Assembly (NCBI GenBank): GCA_002335845.1
Contig: DDCV01000016.1
Location: 1-8,242, forward strand
Direction of reading: 5' to 3'
DNA: 8,242 nt
DNA from: Rickettsiales bacterium UBA1997
GTDB taxonomy: Bacteria; Pseudomonadota; Alphaproteobacteria; Rickettsiales; UBA1997
Position 1 is the stretch's first letter. Every line of letters begins with the position of its first letter. The notes beneath the pieces were generated by a model. The model was not told where the DNA came from, ran no database searches, and saw only the letters and a program-made list of their open reading frames with translations. Position numbers and translations under genes: made by a program. This document shows, in pieces, positions 1 through 6,320 of this stretch.

Positions 1-143
1 TATTGACGGATCTGGGTTAAAATTGCAAGAAATTGGATAAATAATACCAAAATCCATCTATAACGTCACATTTAATCGAATTAGTTTTGGCCTAGAATTA
101 GGAAGGTTAAATTGCTGGTTGTCAGGTTAAAACGGCATAACAT
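1..143. other. Left-edge region with no identifiable gene
   Basis: Nothing here can be assigned to a gene with confidence. Three short readings touch the window edge. A plus-strand frame from base 2 ends at a TAA at 38-40 and gives a tail of 12 residues ending LQEIG. A minus-strand ATG at 57-55, directly preceded by an in-frame TAG, stays open to the edge for 19 codons (MDFGIIYP...). A second minus-strand frame is also open and hydrophobic (ILVLFIQFLAIL). None is recognisable, and they cannot all be real. A GGTTAAA-type motif occurs three times (15-26, 105-115, 125-136). A weak CCTA-GAAT-TAGG hairpin lies near 91-102, with no T-run after it. Confidence 0.3.
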
Positions 144-1016
144 CTAGCCATTAAGCCAAGCTTGTGAAATATTATTGTTTACGCGCATTTTATCAGCATA
201 ATAAACACCTAACAACTTTACATTTTTTGAAAAAAATCCCATCTCTTCAAGAGCTAAGGCAACATTTTGTTGACTTGGATGACCCTCGATGGAAATAAAA
301 AACTTGGCTTGGTTAGAGACTCCACCCGGAATATAGCTTTCTAACTTTAGCATGCTAATACCGTTTGTTGCTAAGCCGCCAAGAGCTTTATACAGGGAGC
401 CTGGAATATTTCTAATACTGAATAATAAGGTAGTTACAACTGATGCTATTTCAGGATCAACATCAATCGGCTCTTTAGCAATAACAATAAATATTGTTAC
501 ATTATCATTGCTGCTATCCTGAATTGATTCTTGAATAATCTCAAGATCATAAATATCCGCTGCTTTTTTTGAACAGATTGCAGCTTTTGTTTTATCCCTA
601 CCCTCAAAAACAAATTTAGCTGCCATTGCTGTATTAGAAAATTCTCGAACAGTTAAATTAAAATCTCTTAAATTATTTTGACACTGCATCAAAGCCTGAG
701 GATGCGACAATACTTCTTTAATATCGCTAATTTTTGCGCCCTTAATTGCAGCTAAATTATGAGTAATTGGCAAAAAATGCTCAGCAACAATCGATAGATT
801 AGAATCTTGCAACAATGTATGAATTTCAGAAACTCGACCTGCATATGAATTTTCAAGAGGAATCATTCCGTAAAGCGCTTCATCATTTTCAACGGCAGCA
901 AAAATATCGTAAAAAGTTGAAAAAGGCTTAGCCTCAAGATCGCTATAGAATTTTTCACAAGCTATGTTTGAATTAGCTCCCTCGCTACCTTGATAAGCAA
1001 TTATTTTTTTTGTCAT
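144..1016 (-). CDS. pheA: Prephenate dehydratase with ACT domain
   Basis: Converts prephenate to phenylpyruvate, the committed cytosolic step towards phenylalanine. The protein is 290 aa from the ATG at 1016. The catalytic domain spans about residues 3-181, with the glycine-rich start IAYQGSEGA, PLENSYAGRV (54-62) and SHPQAL (104-109). A C-terminal ACT domain (about 195-275) normally binds phenylalanine for feedback inhibition; its LESY element (225-228) and the GFFSKNVKLLGVY end are of the alphaproteobacterial monofunctional type. There is no chorismate mutase part. Two motif departures stand out: the TRF triplet near the end of the catalytic domain reads T174-I-F, and the usual TAGAA-like stretch reads TAMAA (129-133). 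A GTG at 1028 would add four residues; neither start has a Shine-Dalgarno sequence, and the ATG fits the family N-terminus better. It is divergent from the DAHP synthase gene. Identity is secure; full activity is less so. Confidence 0.93.
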   Translation of the reverse strand: MTKKIIAYQGSEGANSNIACEKFYSDLEAKPFSTFYDIFAAVENDEALYGMIPLENSYAGRVSEIHTLLQDSNLSIVAEHFLPITHNLAAIKGAKISDIKEVLSHPQALMQCQNNLRDFNLTVREFSNTAMAAKFVFEGRDKTKAAICSKKAADIYDLEIIQESIQDSSNDNVTIFIVIAKEPIDVDPEIASVVTTLLFSIRNIPGSLYKALGGLATNGISMLKLESYIPGGVSNQAKFFISIEGHPSQQNVALALEEMGFFSKNVKLLGVYYADKMRVNNNISQAWLNG

Positions 1017-1035
1017 TATTTTATTCACTGATTAA

Positions 1036-1064
1036 TTGACAATGTAGTCATTACATCAAATAAT
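1036..1064 (+). promoter_or_regulatory. Sigma-70-like promoter for the DAHP synthase gene
   Basis: A perfect -35 hexamer TTGACA (1036-1041) is followed, after exactly 17 bases, by AATAAT (1059-1064), a 5 of 6 match to the -10 consensus. Transcription would start near 1071, leaving a leader of about 33 bases before the ATG at 1104. The element lies in the gap shared with divergent pheA. A poorer minus-strand candidate overlaps it: a TTGATG-like -35 with ATTAAT at 1036-1031. Its start point would fall close to the pheA ATG, so the two transcripts may compete. This is sequence matching only. Confidence 0.55.
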
Positions 1065-1103
1065 CTTTTAAAATATGATTAAATCAATATTTATATTTAT
1101 CAC

Positions 1104-2450
1104 ATGACGCAAAAATGGCAAAAAGACTCTTGGCGCAACCTACCTATTAAGCAGCAGCCAACCTATAATGACAAAGTTTTTTTAAGAGAGGTTGAGAATA
1201 AAATATCAAATTTTCCTCCCCTAGTTTCTTTTGACGAAGTTGATAATTTACAAAATGAATTAGCCAATGTTGCCAATGGAAAGGCCTTTTTACTGCAAGG
1301 TGGCGATTGCGCCGAGAGTTTTGTTGAGTTTTCACATAAAAATCTCAAAGGATTTTTTAGAACAATCATGCAAATGACAATTGCCTTAATGTATGGTTCA
1401 AAAAAGCCTGTGGTTAAAGTTGGCCGCATTGCTGGGCAATATGCTAAACCAAGATCAACTGACGAGGAAACAAAAAATGGAATTAGCTTTCCTAGCTATC
1501 GTGGCGATATCATAAATTCTATTGAATTTGAAGAAAAAGCCAGAATATCTGATCCAAACCGCTTAATTGAAGCTTATTTTCATTCAGCAGCCTCTCTTAA
1601 TTATCTTCGATCCCTTGCTCAAGGTGGCTATGGCAATCTCGACAAAATCAGTCAGTGGAATGAGGAGTTTGTGCATAGTTTAAAAAGCAAACAAAATAGC
1701 GAAGAAGTTATCGTAAGGATTAAAGATAGCTTAAACTTTATTAATGCTTGCGGTCTTGATCATAAAATATTACCACAGCTTACAACTGCCAGCTTTTTTA
1801 CTTCGCATGAAGCGCTTCTTTTAAATTATCAACAATGCTTTGCCAAGCAAAATAATGATAACAAAAAATATTACGATCTTAGTGCGCACATGCTATGGAT
1901 TGGCGATCGCACCCGTAATCCTAAAGAAGCTCATGTTGAATATATGCGCGGTATTTCTAATCCAATCGCTTTTAAAGTGGGGCCAACAATTAACAAGGAT
2001 GATTTATTGTCATTATTAGATATTTTAAACCCCAAGAATGAAGCTGGTCGCATCACTTTAATCTCAAGAATGGGGCAAGATAAAGTTAATGATTATTTGC
2101 CACCATTAATTGAGGCCGTGAAAAAAAATGGTAATAATGTTATTTGGTCGTGCGATCCAATGCATGGCAACACAATAAAATCTTCCAGCGGCATCAAAAC
2201 TCGCAAATTTGATGATATTTTGAGTGAAATTAAATCATTTTTTGAAATTCATCGCCAAATAGGAACTTACGCTGGCGGCATCCACTTTGAAATGACTGGA
2301 CAAGATGTTACTGAATGTTTGGGCGGTAATCAACAAATATCAGAACTCGATTTGATTGAACGATATCACACACATTGTGATCCTCGCCTAAACGGCTCAC
2401 AGAGTGTTGAATTAGCTTTCATGATTGCTCAAGATTTGGCAAAATATTAA
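1104..2450 (+). CDS. aroG: Class II 3-deoxy-7-phosphoheptulonate (DAHP) synthase
   Basis: Condenses phosphoenolpyruvate with erythrose 4-phosphate to DAHP, the first step of the shikimate pathway, in the cytosol. At 448 aa it is a full-length class II (plant/mycobacterial-type) enzyme, unrelated in sequence to the E. coli AroF/G/H class. Family landmarks appear in order: LLQGGDCAESF (63-73), KVGRIAGQYAKPRS (105-118), PSYRGD (130-135), GDRTR (267-271), KVGPT (291-295), CDPMHGNT (350-357), HFEMTGQDVTEC (394-405) and CDPRLN (425-430). The four metal ligands expected from the M. tuberculosis structure are all present as Cys69, His354, Glu396 and Asp426. The N-terminus is about 18 residues shorter than the mycobacterial one, which may affect allostery. 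The ATG has no Shine-Dalgarno sequence. It is the first gene of a probable transcript with the prepilin gene and era. The symbol varies between genomes (aroG, aroF, aroH). Confidence 0.95.
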   Translation: MTQKWQKDSWRNLPIKQQPTYNDKVFLREVENKISNFPPLVSFDEVDNLQNELANVANGKAFLLQGGDCAESFVEFSHKNLKGFFRTIMQMTIALMYGSKKPVVKVGRIAGQYAKPRSTDEETKNGISFPSYRGDIINSIEFEEKARISDPNRLIEAYFHSAASLNYLRSLAQGGYGNLDKISQWNEEFVHSLKSKQNSEEVIVRIKDSLNFINACGLDHKILPQLTTASFFTSHEALLLNYQQCFAKQNNDNKKYYDLSAHMLWIGDRTRNPKEAHVEYMRGISNPIAFKVGPTINKDDLLSLLDILNPKNEAGRITLISRMGQDKVNDYLPPLIEAVKKNGNNVIWSCDPMHGNTIKSSSGIKTRKFDDILSEIKSFFEIHRQIGTYAGGIHFEMTGQDVTECLGGNQQISELDLIERYHTHCDPRLNGSQSVELAFMIAQDLAKY

Positions 2451-2470
2451 TAAATAACATAAAATATTTT

Positions 2471-3358
2471 ATGAATACTTTTAAGTGTAACAAAGCTTTC
2501 TCTTTGATAGAACTGTCTATTGTAATATTAATAATAGGTTTATTAGTTGCTGGGGTTAGCAAAGGATCTCAGATTTATAATAAAATTAAACTTGCTAGCG
2601 CTAGAAGCTTAACCAATTCTTCCGTCGTTAATTCAACCAAAGCTCTTGAATTGTGGCTAGAAACAACATCAGCTAATAGCTTTTTGGAAGTTAGTCCAGA
2701 GGATAATGAATCTATAAATAATTGGTTTGATATAAATCCGCAATCAACTTTTAAAAATAATGCCGAGGCCTTTAATAATTCTCAAAATCGTAGGCCACTT
2801 TATGTTAAAAATAAAATTAATGGATTGCCTGTCTTAAAATTTGATGGTATTGATGATTGCATGATTTCTTCAGTTGATATCAGAAGATTATCTATACCAA
2901 ATATGACAATGTTTTTAGTTTATGAAAGAAAGCTTCCTATACATAATAGTAGGGGGGGTATAATAGGAAATGATCCTGGCTGGGCAAGGTTTTTTATAAT
3001 GAATCATTCTGCTATAGGAGGTTCTATAGTTTCAACTGGATCAACACCTCACAGATTCGATGCCATGGGAACTGCTGATAGGCCACAAATTTTAACCTAT
3101 ATTTCTAGGGTTGGCACCACCAACGGTTCATCTGTTGCTATAAATCGAAATCTAGCTTCCACAACATACACTGAAAATATATCAATCACCGAGCAAAATC
3201 TAACCTCTATAGGGAGTCATAACTCTGCTACATGTGATAAAAACGATAATGTAGAAATAGGAGAAATAATAATTTTTAGGCGTGCTTTACAAAATGGTGA
3301 GGTAAATTCCATTGAAGATTATTTGTCACAAAAATGGGGAATTAAGTTAGTTGAATAA
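2471..3358 (+). CDS. Prepilin-like N-terminus fused to a LamG/ConA-like domain; putative surface protein
   Basis: A 295 aa hybrid of unknown function. Residues 1-9 form a short, positively charged leader. Then come FSLIELSIVILIIGLLVAG (10-28), the type IV prepilin/pseudopilin cleavage and methylation signature with Glu at mature position +5, and a helical spine. The predicted cleavage is A9/F10; Gly is more usual at -1. From about 58 to the end the protein looks like a concanavalin A/LamG-type beta-sandwich: LWLETT (61-66), GLPVLKFDGIDD (118-129), GEIIIFRRAL (264-273) and the typical ending YLSQKWGI (284-291). Cys130 and Cys255 could form a disulphide. Export and display by a type IV pilus or type II secretion apparatus is inferred; no such machinery is in the window. 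The gene starts 20 bp after the DAHP synthase gene and overlaps era. Arginine codons are 11 AGA/AGG of 14, unlike the neighbours, and a G7 run (2952-2958) lies within the frame. Confidence 0.8.
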   Translation: MNTFKCNKAFSLIELSIVILIIGLLVAGVSKGSQIYNKIKLASARSLTNSSVVNSTKALELWLETTSANSFLEVSPEDNESINNWFDINPQSTFKNNAEAFNNSQNRRPLYVKNKINGLPVLKFDGIDDCMISSVDIRRLSIPNMTMFLVYERKLPIHNSRGGIIGNDPGWARFFIMNHSAIGGSIVSTGSTPHRFDAMGTADRPQILTYISRVGTTNGSSVAINRNLASTTYTENISITEQNLTSIGSHNSATCDKNDNVEIGEIIIFRRALQNGEVNSIEDYLSQKWGIKLVE

Positions 3359-4248
3359 TGAATAACAAAAAACATGCTATAATCGCCATAGTTGGCGCGC
3401 CAAATGCTGGCAAGTCAACCTTAACCAATACATTGGTTGAACAAAAAATTACCATAGTTTCACCTAAGGTGCAAACTACACGCAATTCGATTAAAGCTAT
3501 TTTTAATCAAGAACAAAATCAGGTTATTTTAATTGATACTCCTGGAATTTTTATCCCCAAAAAAGACAAAACCTTGGAAAGAATAATAGCTCGAGGTGCT
3601 TGGCAGGCTTTAAGAGAGTCTAATCATATTTGCTTTATTATTGATGCGACTTTGGGACTTAATGATCAAAATAAAAAAATTTTAGAAGATCTTAAAAAAG
3701 AAAACCTACCAACAACAATCATTATTAACAAAATTGATCTTATTAAAAAATCAAAATTATTAGCAATAGTTGCGGCTTTTGTTGATTTAGGTTTTGAAGA
3801 TATAATTCCAGTTAATGCCACGCAAAATCTCGAAGGCGCTGATAATGGTATCGATAATTTAAAAAACTTTTTGAGCAATAAATGCTACAATGATGGCTGG
3901 ATATATGATGAAGATCAAATAACAGACGCTCCTATTAAATATTTAGCTGAAGAAATTACCCGTGAAAAACTTTTCTTAAAGCTAAGTCAAGAACTGCCCT
4001 ACTCTGTTTTTGTAAAAACTGATTCATTTCAAAATTTTGATAATGGCGACATCAAGATTTATCAAACTATTTTTGTTACAAAAGATAGTCATAAAAATAT
4101 TGTGATCGGCAAGAGAGGTGCGCTCTTAAAAGAAATCGGCATTGAGGCCAGAGAAGAAATTTCTCAACTTTGCCAAACTAAAATTCACTTGTTTTTATTT
4201 GTAAAAGTTAAAGAAGATTGGATAAAATCAGAATTATCAACCAATTGA
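3358..4248 (+). CDS. era: Ribosome-assembly GTPase Era
   Basis: A GTPase that binds the 3' end of 16S rRNA and assists maturation of the small ribosomal subunit; usually essential. The protein is 296 aa, close to the usual 300. GTPase motifs are G1 GAPNAGKS (13-20), G2 around QTTRNS (39-44), G3 DTPG (60-63) and G4 NKID (124-127). G5 is a slightly divergent VNAT (152-155) where SAx is common. The C-terminal KH RNA-binding domain begins after TDAPIKYLAEEITREKLF; it contains ELPYSVFVK (212-220), the GKRG loop (251-254) and the expected LFLFVKVKEDW end. The ATG shares one base with the upstream stop (TAATG), so translation is probably coupled to the prepilin gene. The common partner rnc is not adjacent. 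The closing stop faces exoD, 84 bp away, on the other strand. Confidence 0.97.
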   Translation: MNNKKHAIIAIVGAPNAGKSTLTNTLVEQKITIVSPKVQTTRNSIKAIFNQEQNQVILIDTPGIFIPKKDKTLERIIARGAWQALRESNHICFIIDATLGLNDQNKKILEDLKKENLPTTIIINKIDLIKKSKLLAIVAAFVDLGFEDIIPVNATQNLEGADNGIDNLKNFLSNKCYNDGWIYDEDQITDAPIKYLAEEITREKLFLKLSQELPYSVFVKTDSFQNFDNGDIKIYQTIFVTKDSHKNIVIGKRGALLKEIGIEAREEISQLCQTKIHLFLFVKVKEDWIKSELSTN

Positions 4249-4308
4249 TAACATAGATTTAAATAAGATTGATGATGTAGTTGTTATTTTTATAATAAGA
4301 ATAATTTT

Positions 4309-4327
4309 TTAAAAACTAAATTTTTAA
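4309..4327. terminator. Weak A/T-only hairpin between convergent era and exoD
   Basis: TTAAAAA (4309-4315) and TTTTTAA (4321-4327) can form a 7 bp stem around the 5-base loop CTAAA. It sits between the ends of era (plus) and exoD (minus), where a two-way terminator would be expected. The stem has no G-C pair and no separate T-run follows it on either strand, so it may be only a product of base composition. No better terminator is visible in the 84 bp gap. Confidence 0.2.
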
Positions 4328-4332
4328 GATCT

Positions 4333-4947
4333 TTAGAACAAAAAATCTTTTACAAAATTAATAGCTTCCAATCCCAAAAATATTACCATTGTTGAAAATA
4401 TAGAGCCAGCAATTCCAACCAACAAACCCACTATCACAAACAATCCGTCCTTTCCTATTAATCCAAAAGAGGTGATTAATAAACCTATTGCTGGAATAAA
4501 ATTAGAAAATGGCACCGGAATTGCTACAAAAAAAGCAAAAATAAACATCAAAGCACCAATCACTCTTTCGGCCAGGGGGTAAATCATAAATTGCCACCTT
4601 TGACGCAGTATTTTTTCAATCTTATCTATATGTGGCGAAGATTTTCTAACAATTAGCTCTAAAATTGATCTTTTGAATCTTATATCAGCAATAATTTTTG
4701 GTAATTTTGGAGCCTGATAACCCATCATCATTTGGAAAGCAAAAAGCAATAATGGTACAGCAAAAAAACTTGGCAAGGGTGGAGGTAAAGGAATAAGGGC
4801 GGCAAATGCAAAAAAAACCATAGCCAAGCCAAATCCTGAGCTTTGCATTGCGCTCATTAAATCACGAATCTGAATTTTATCAGTTAAGGATTTATTGACT
4901 ATATCTTCTATTATTTGCGTTGTTATGATTTTGCGATGTTGGTCCAC
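4333..4947 (-). CDS. exoD: ExoD-family integral membrane protein
   Basis: A 204 aa membrane protein of the ExoD family, named for a rhizobial gene affecting exopolysaccharide and alkaline tolerance; the biochemical role is not established. A short N-terminal cytosolic part (1-36) is followed by hydrophobic segments at about 37-54, 58-76, 127-145, 148-164 and 168-192. Family-typical features are GFGLAMVFFAFAALIPLPPP (38-57), where the proline-rich turn follows the first membrane segment, the second membrane segment ending in FQMMMGYQAPKLP (71-83), and the repeated-looking IPVPFSNFIPAIGL (143-156). The start is a GTG with no Shine-Dalgarno sequence; the next in-frame ATG (residue 31) would remove conserved sequence. 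It lies 126 bp downstream of tatA on the same strand, so it may have its own promoter. Family assignment is good, the physiological role uncertain. Confidence 0.82.
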   Translation of the reverse strand: MDQHRKIITTQIIEDIVNKSLTDKIQIRDLMSAMQSSGFGLAMVFFAFAALIPLPPPLPSFFAVPLLLFAFQMMMGYQAPKLPKIIADIRFKRSILELIVRKSSPHIDKIEKILRQRWQFMIYPLAERVIGALMFIFAFFVAIPVPFSNFIPAIGLLITSFGLIGKDGLFVIVGLLVGIAGSIFSTMVIFLGLEAINFVKDFLF

Positions 4948-5046
4948 TAAGATTAAGGTAAAAAAAGATCAAAATATTATTTAAAACACGAATTATGATT
5001 AAGAAAAAATTTTATTAAAAACTAGTCGTAATAATAAGATATTACA

Positions 5047-5078
5047 TATCTAGATAACTTAATATACAGCGTATTAAG
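5047..5078. repeat. Adjacent inverted repeats overlapping the tatA stop codon
   Basis: CTTAATA (5058-5064) and TATTAAG (5072-5078) are perfect inverted arms around a 7-base loop. The right arm covers the tatA stop codon at 5074-5076. A 10-base perfect palindrome, TATCTAGATA (5047-5056), lies two bases beyond the left arm. Together they could fold at the 3' end of the thyX-tatA transcript, but the stems are almost pure A/T and no T-run follows, so a terminator or mRNA-end role is only possible. The rest of the tatA-exoD gap (4948-5046) shows no clear signal. Confidence 0.3.
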
Positions 5079-5271
5079 ATTTCACTTTTTGAGATGATTT
5101 AGATTTCTTTGATATAGTGACATTATTTTTTTTATCATCTTCTTTCAGGCCTGATTTAAGGTTTTTTACGCTTTTACCAACGTCTTTCATAACTTGCGGC
5201 AATTTTCCAGCACCAAAAATAACAAAAACTATAACCAATATCAGAATTAACTCAGTTGCTCCTAGGGACAT
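5074..5271 (-). CDS. tatA: Twin-arginine translocase subunit TatA/TatE family
   Basis: A small subunit that forms the size-adaptable pore of the Sec-independent twin-arginine translocase, exporting folded proteins across the inner membrane. The 65 aa protein has the standard plan: polar Glu7 in a short N-terminal transmembrane helix (about 6-19), the invariant Phe-Gly hinge (F19-G20), KLP, an amphipathic helix with regular lysines (about 22-43) and a short charged tail (44-65). The tail is at the short end for TatA, which favours TatA/E over TatB. The ATG lies 12 bp after the thyX stop, so both are probably on one transcript. tatB and tatC are not in the window and must lie elsewhere if the pathway works. 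No Shine-Dalgarno sequence is visible. Confidence 0.92.
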   Translation of the reverse strand: MSLGATELILILVIVFVIFGAGKLPQVMKDVGKSVKNLKSGLKEDDKKNNVTISKKSKSSQKVKS

Positions 5272-5283
5272 AAAATAAATAGT

Positions 5284-6228
5284 TTATAGTTTGTAATCCA
5301 AGATTTGCAGGAGCTCACCCCACTCTCTTTTTGATAAGCCGCTATCTTCTTGCGACACATCTTCACCCTTGACAAGCTTTTTAATAATTTCTAAAGCTGG
5401 CCCTGAGAATTGCTTACCTGATTTGTGATTTTTAACAAAAGCTTCAAAGCTATATGGTACCCATTTTTTTACAATATCAAGCATTATTTCAGCATAAATA
5501 CGAATTTCATATTGTGCGTGAGAATCGGCGCGCAAATGCAAAAAGTGAAAAAGATTATGCAAATCAATTTTCCAATACCACTGTGTGTAGCAATTTAAAG
5601 TTAAGTTCATTCTTGCCAACTCACGAGCCACTCCATCTCTATTTTTATCGACAACATTACCTAAGCTATCCTGGTTTATCATATCAAGATAATTATTATA
5701 GCAATTAGTAGAATCTTTTTTAAGAATATCTAGCACCTTCTTTTGCTCATCTACGCTGAGATTACCAACCTCATCTCTACCTTGATGATTTATTTTTGAC
5801 TGCGCTGCTAAATTTTCTTTTTTTGGAATATAAAATTCGTCTTCTACAATAGAATAACGCGCTGAATATTCATTGACCGAAGCTGTGCGGTGGCGAATCC
5901 ACTGCCTGGCAATAAAAATTGGCAGTTTAATATGAAATTTGATCTCACACATCTCAAAAGGTGTGGTGTGGCGATGCGCCATTAGGTAGTTTATTAAACC
6001 TTTATCTGCATTAACTTTTTTAGTACCAGATCCGTAGGAAACACGAGCTGCTTGCACCACGGAAGAATCATTACCCATATAATCAACAACCCTCACAAAG
6101 CCGTGGTCTAGCGCCTGAAAAGGGCTATACAAAACCTCCTCTAATTCTGGAGAAACTGGTCTAATGGTTTGATTTTTTTGCTGTCTTAACAAGTTTATTT
6201 CATCAAGCTGCTGCTGTTTTATTGTCAT
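5284..6228 (-). CDS. thyX: FAD-dependent thymidylate synthase ThyX
   Basis: Makes dTMP from dUMP using methylenetetrahydrofolate as carbon donor and reduced FAD (NADPH) as reductant, for DNA synthesis in the cytosol. The diagnostic RHRX7S motif is present as [13 protein letters not shown] (112-124), with Ser122 completing it. Other conserved parts are [10 protein letters not shown] (61-70), HRHTTPFEM (85-93) and the C-terminal substrate-binding block [20 protein letters not shown] (200-219) running into [13 protein letters not shown] (231-243). At 314 aa it is longer than the about 220 aa Thermotoga enzyme; extra length lies in the N-terminal lead, the middle (about 133-195) and the C-terminal tail, as in other alphaproteobacterial ThyX. 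No thyA is in the window. The ATG fits the family start. The gene is divergent from uvrC across an 80-92 bp gap and leads into tatA. Confidence 0.96.
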   Translation of the reverse strand: MTIKQQQLDEINLLRQQKNQTIRPVSPELEEVLYSPFQALDHGFVRVVDYMGNDSSVVQAARVSYGSGTKKVNADKGLINYLMAHRHTTPFEMCEIKFHIKLPIFIARQWIRHRTASVNEYSARYSIVEDEFYIPKKENLAAQSKINHQGRDEVGNLSVDEQKKVLDILKKDSTNCYNNYLDMINQDSLGNVVDKNRDGVARELARMNLTLNCYTQWYWKIDLHNLFHFLHLRADSHAQYEIRIYAEIMLDIVKKWVPYSFEAFVKNHKSGKQFSGPALEIIKKLVKGEDVSQEDSGLSKREWGELLQILDYKL

Positions 6229-6292
6229 TTTATGAATATGTTTTAAAGTAATTTTTTAATATTTATCTATATAAAATCGATCAAATAATTTT

Positions 6293-6307
6293 AACTATCA
6301 AATAGTT
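6293..6307. repeat. Short inverted repeat just upstream of uvrC
   Basis: AACTAT (6293-6298) and ATAGTT (6302-6307) flank a CAA loop. The element ends 1 base before a possible GTG start and 13 bases before the preferred ATG start of uvrC, and lies about 65 bases upstream of thyX. It could be a small mRNA hairpin at the uvrC start or an operator half-site pair. The surrounding gap (6229-6320) has several AT-rich -10-like strings, such as TATAAA around 6270, but no convincing paired -35. Confidence 0.25.
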
Positions 6308-6320
6308 TGTGAACAAATTT

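Noticed and set aside
1147..1429. Two overlapping minus-strand open frames inside the DAHP synthase gene
   Set aside because: They are shadows of a strongly conserved plus-strand enzyme, with no family resemblance and no start signal.
3666..3878. Minus-strand open frame of 70 codons inside era
   Set aside because: It is antisense to the GTPase domain and carries no motif.
4249..4280. ATAACA/TGTTAT arms after era as a terminator
   Set aside because: The arms are separated by a loop of over 30 bases, which makes an intrinsic terminator unlikely.
5080..5271. TatB instead of TatA
   Set aside because: The protein is only 65 aa with a short tail and the FGxGKLP pattern of TatA/E; TatB proteins usually have a longer C-terminus.
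5454..5708. Plus-strand open frame of 84 codons inside thyX
   Set aside because: It is antisense to the conserved ThyX C-terminal half and its protein has no recognisable features.
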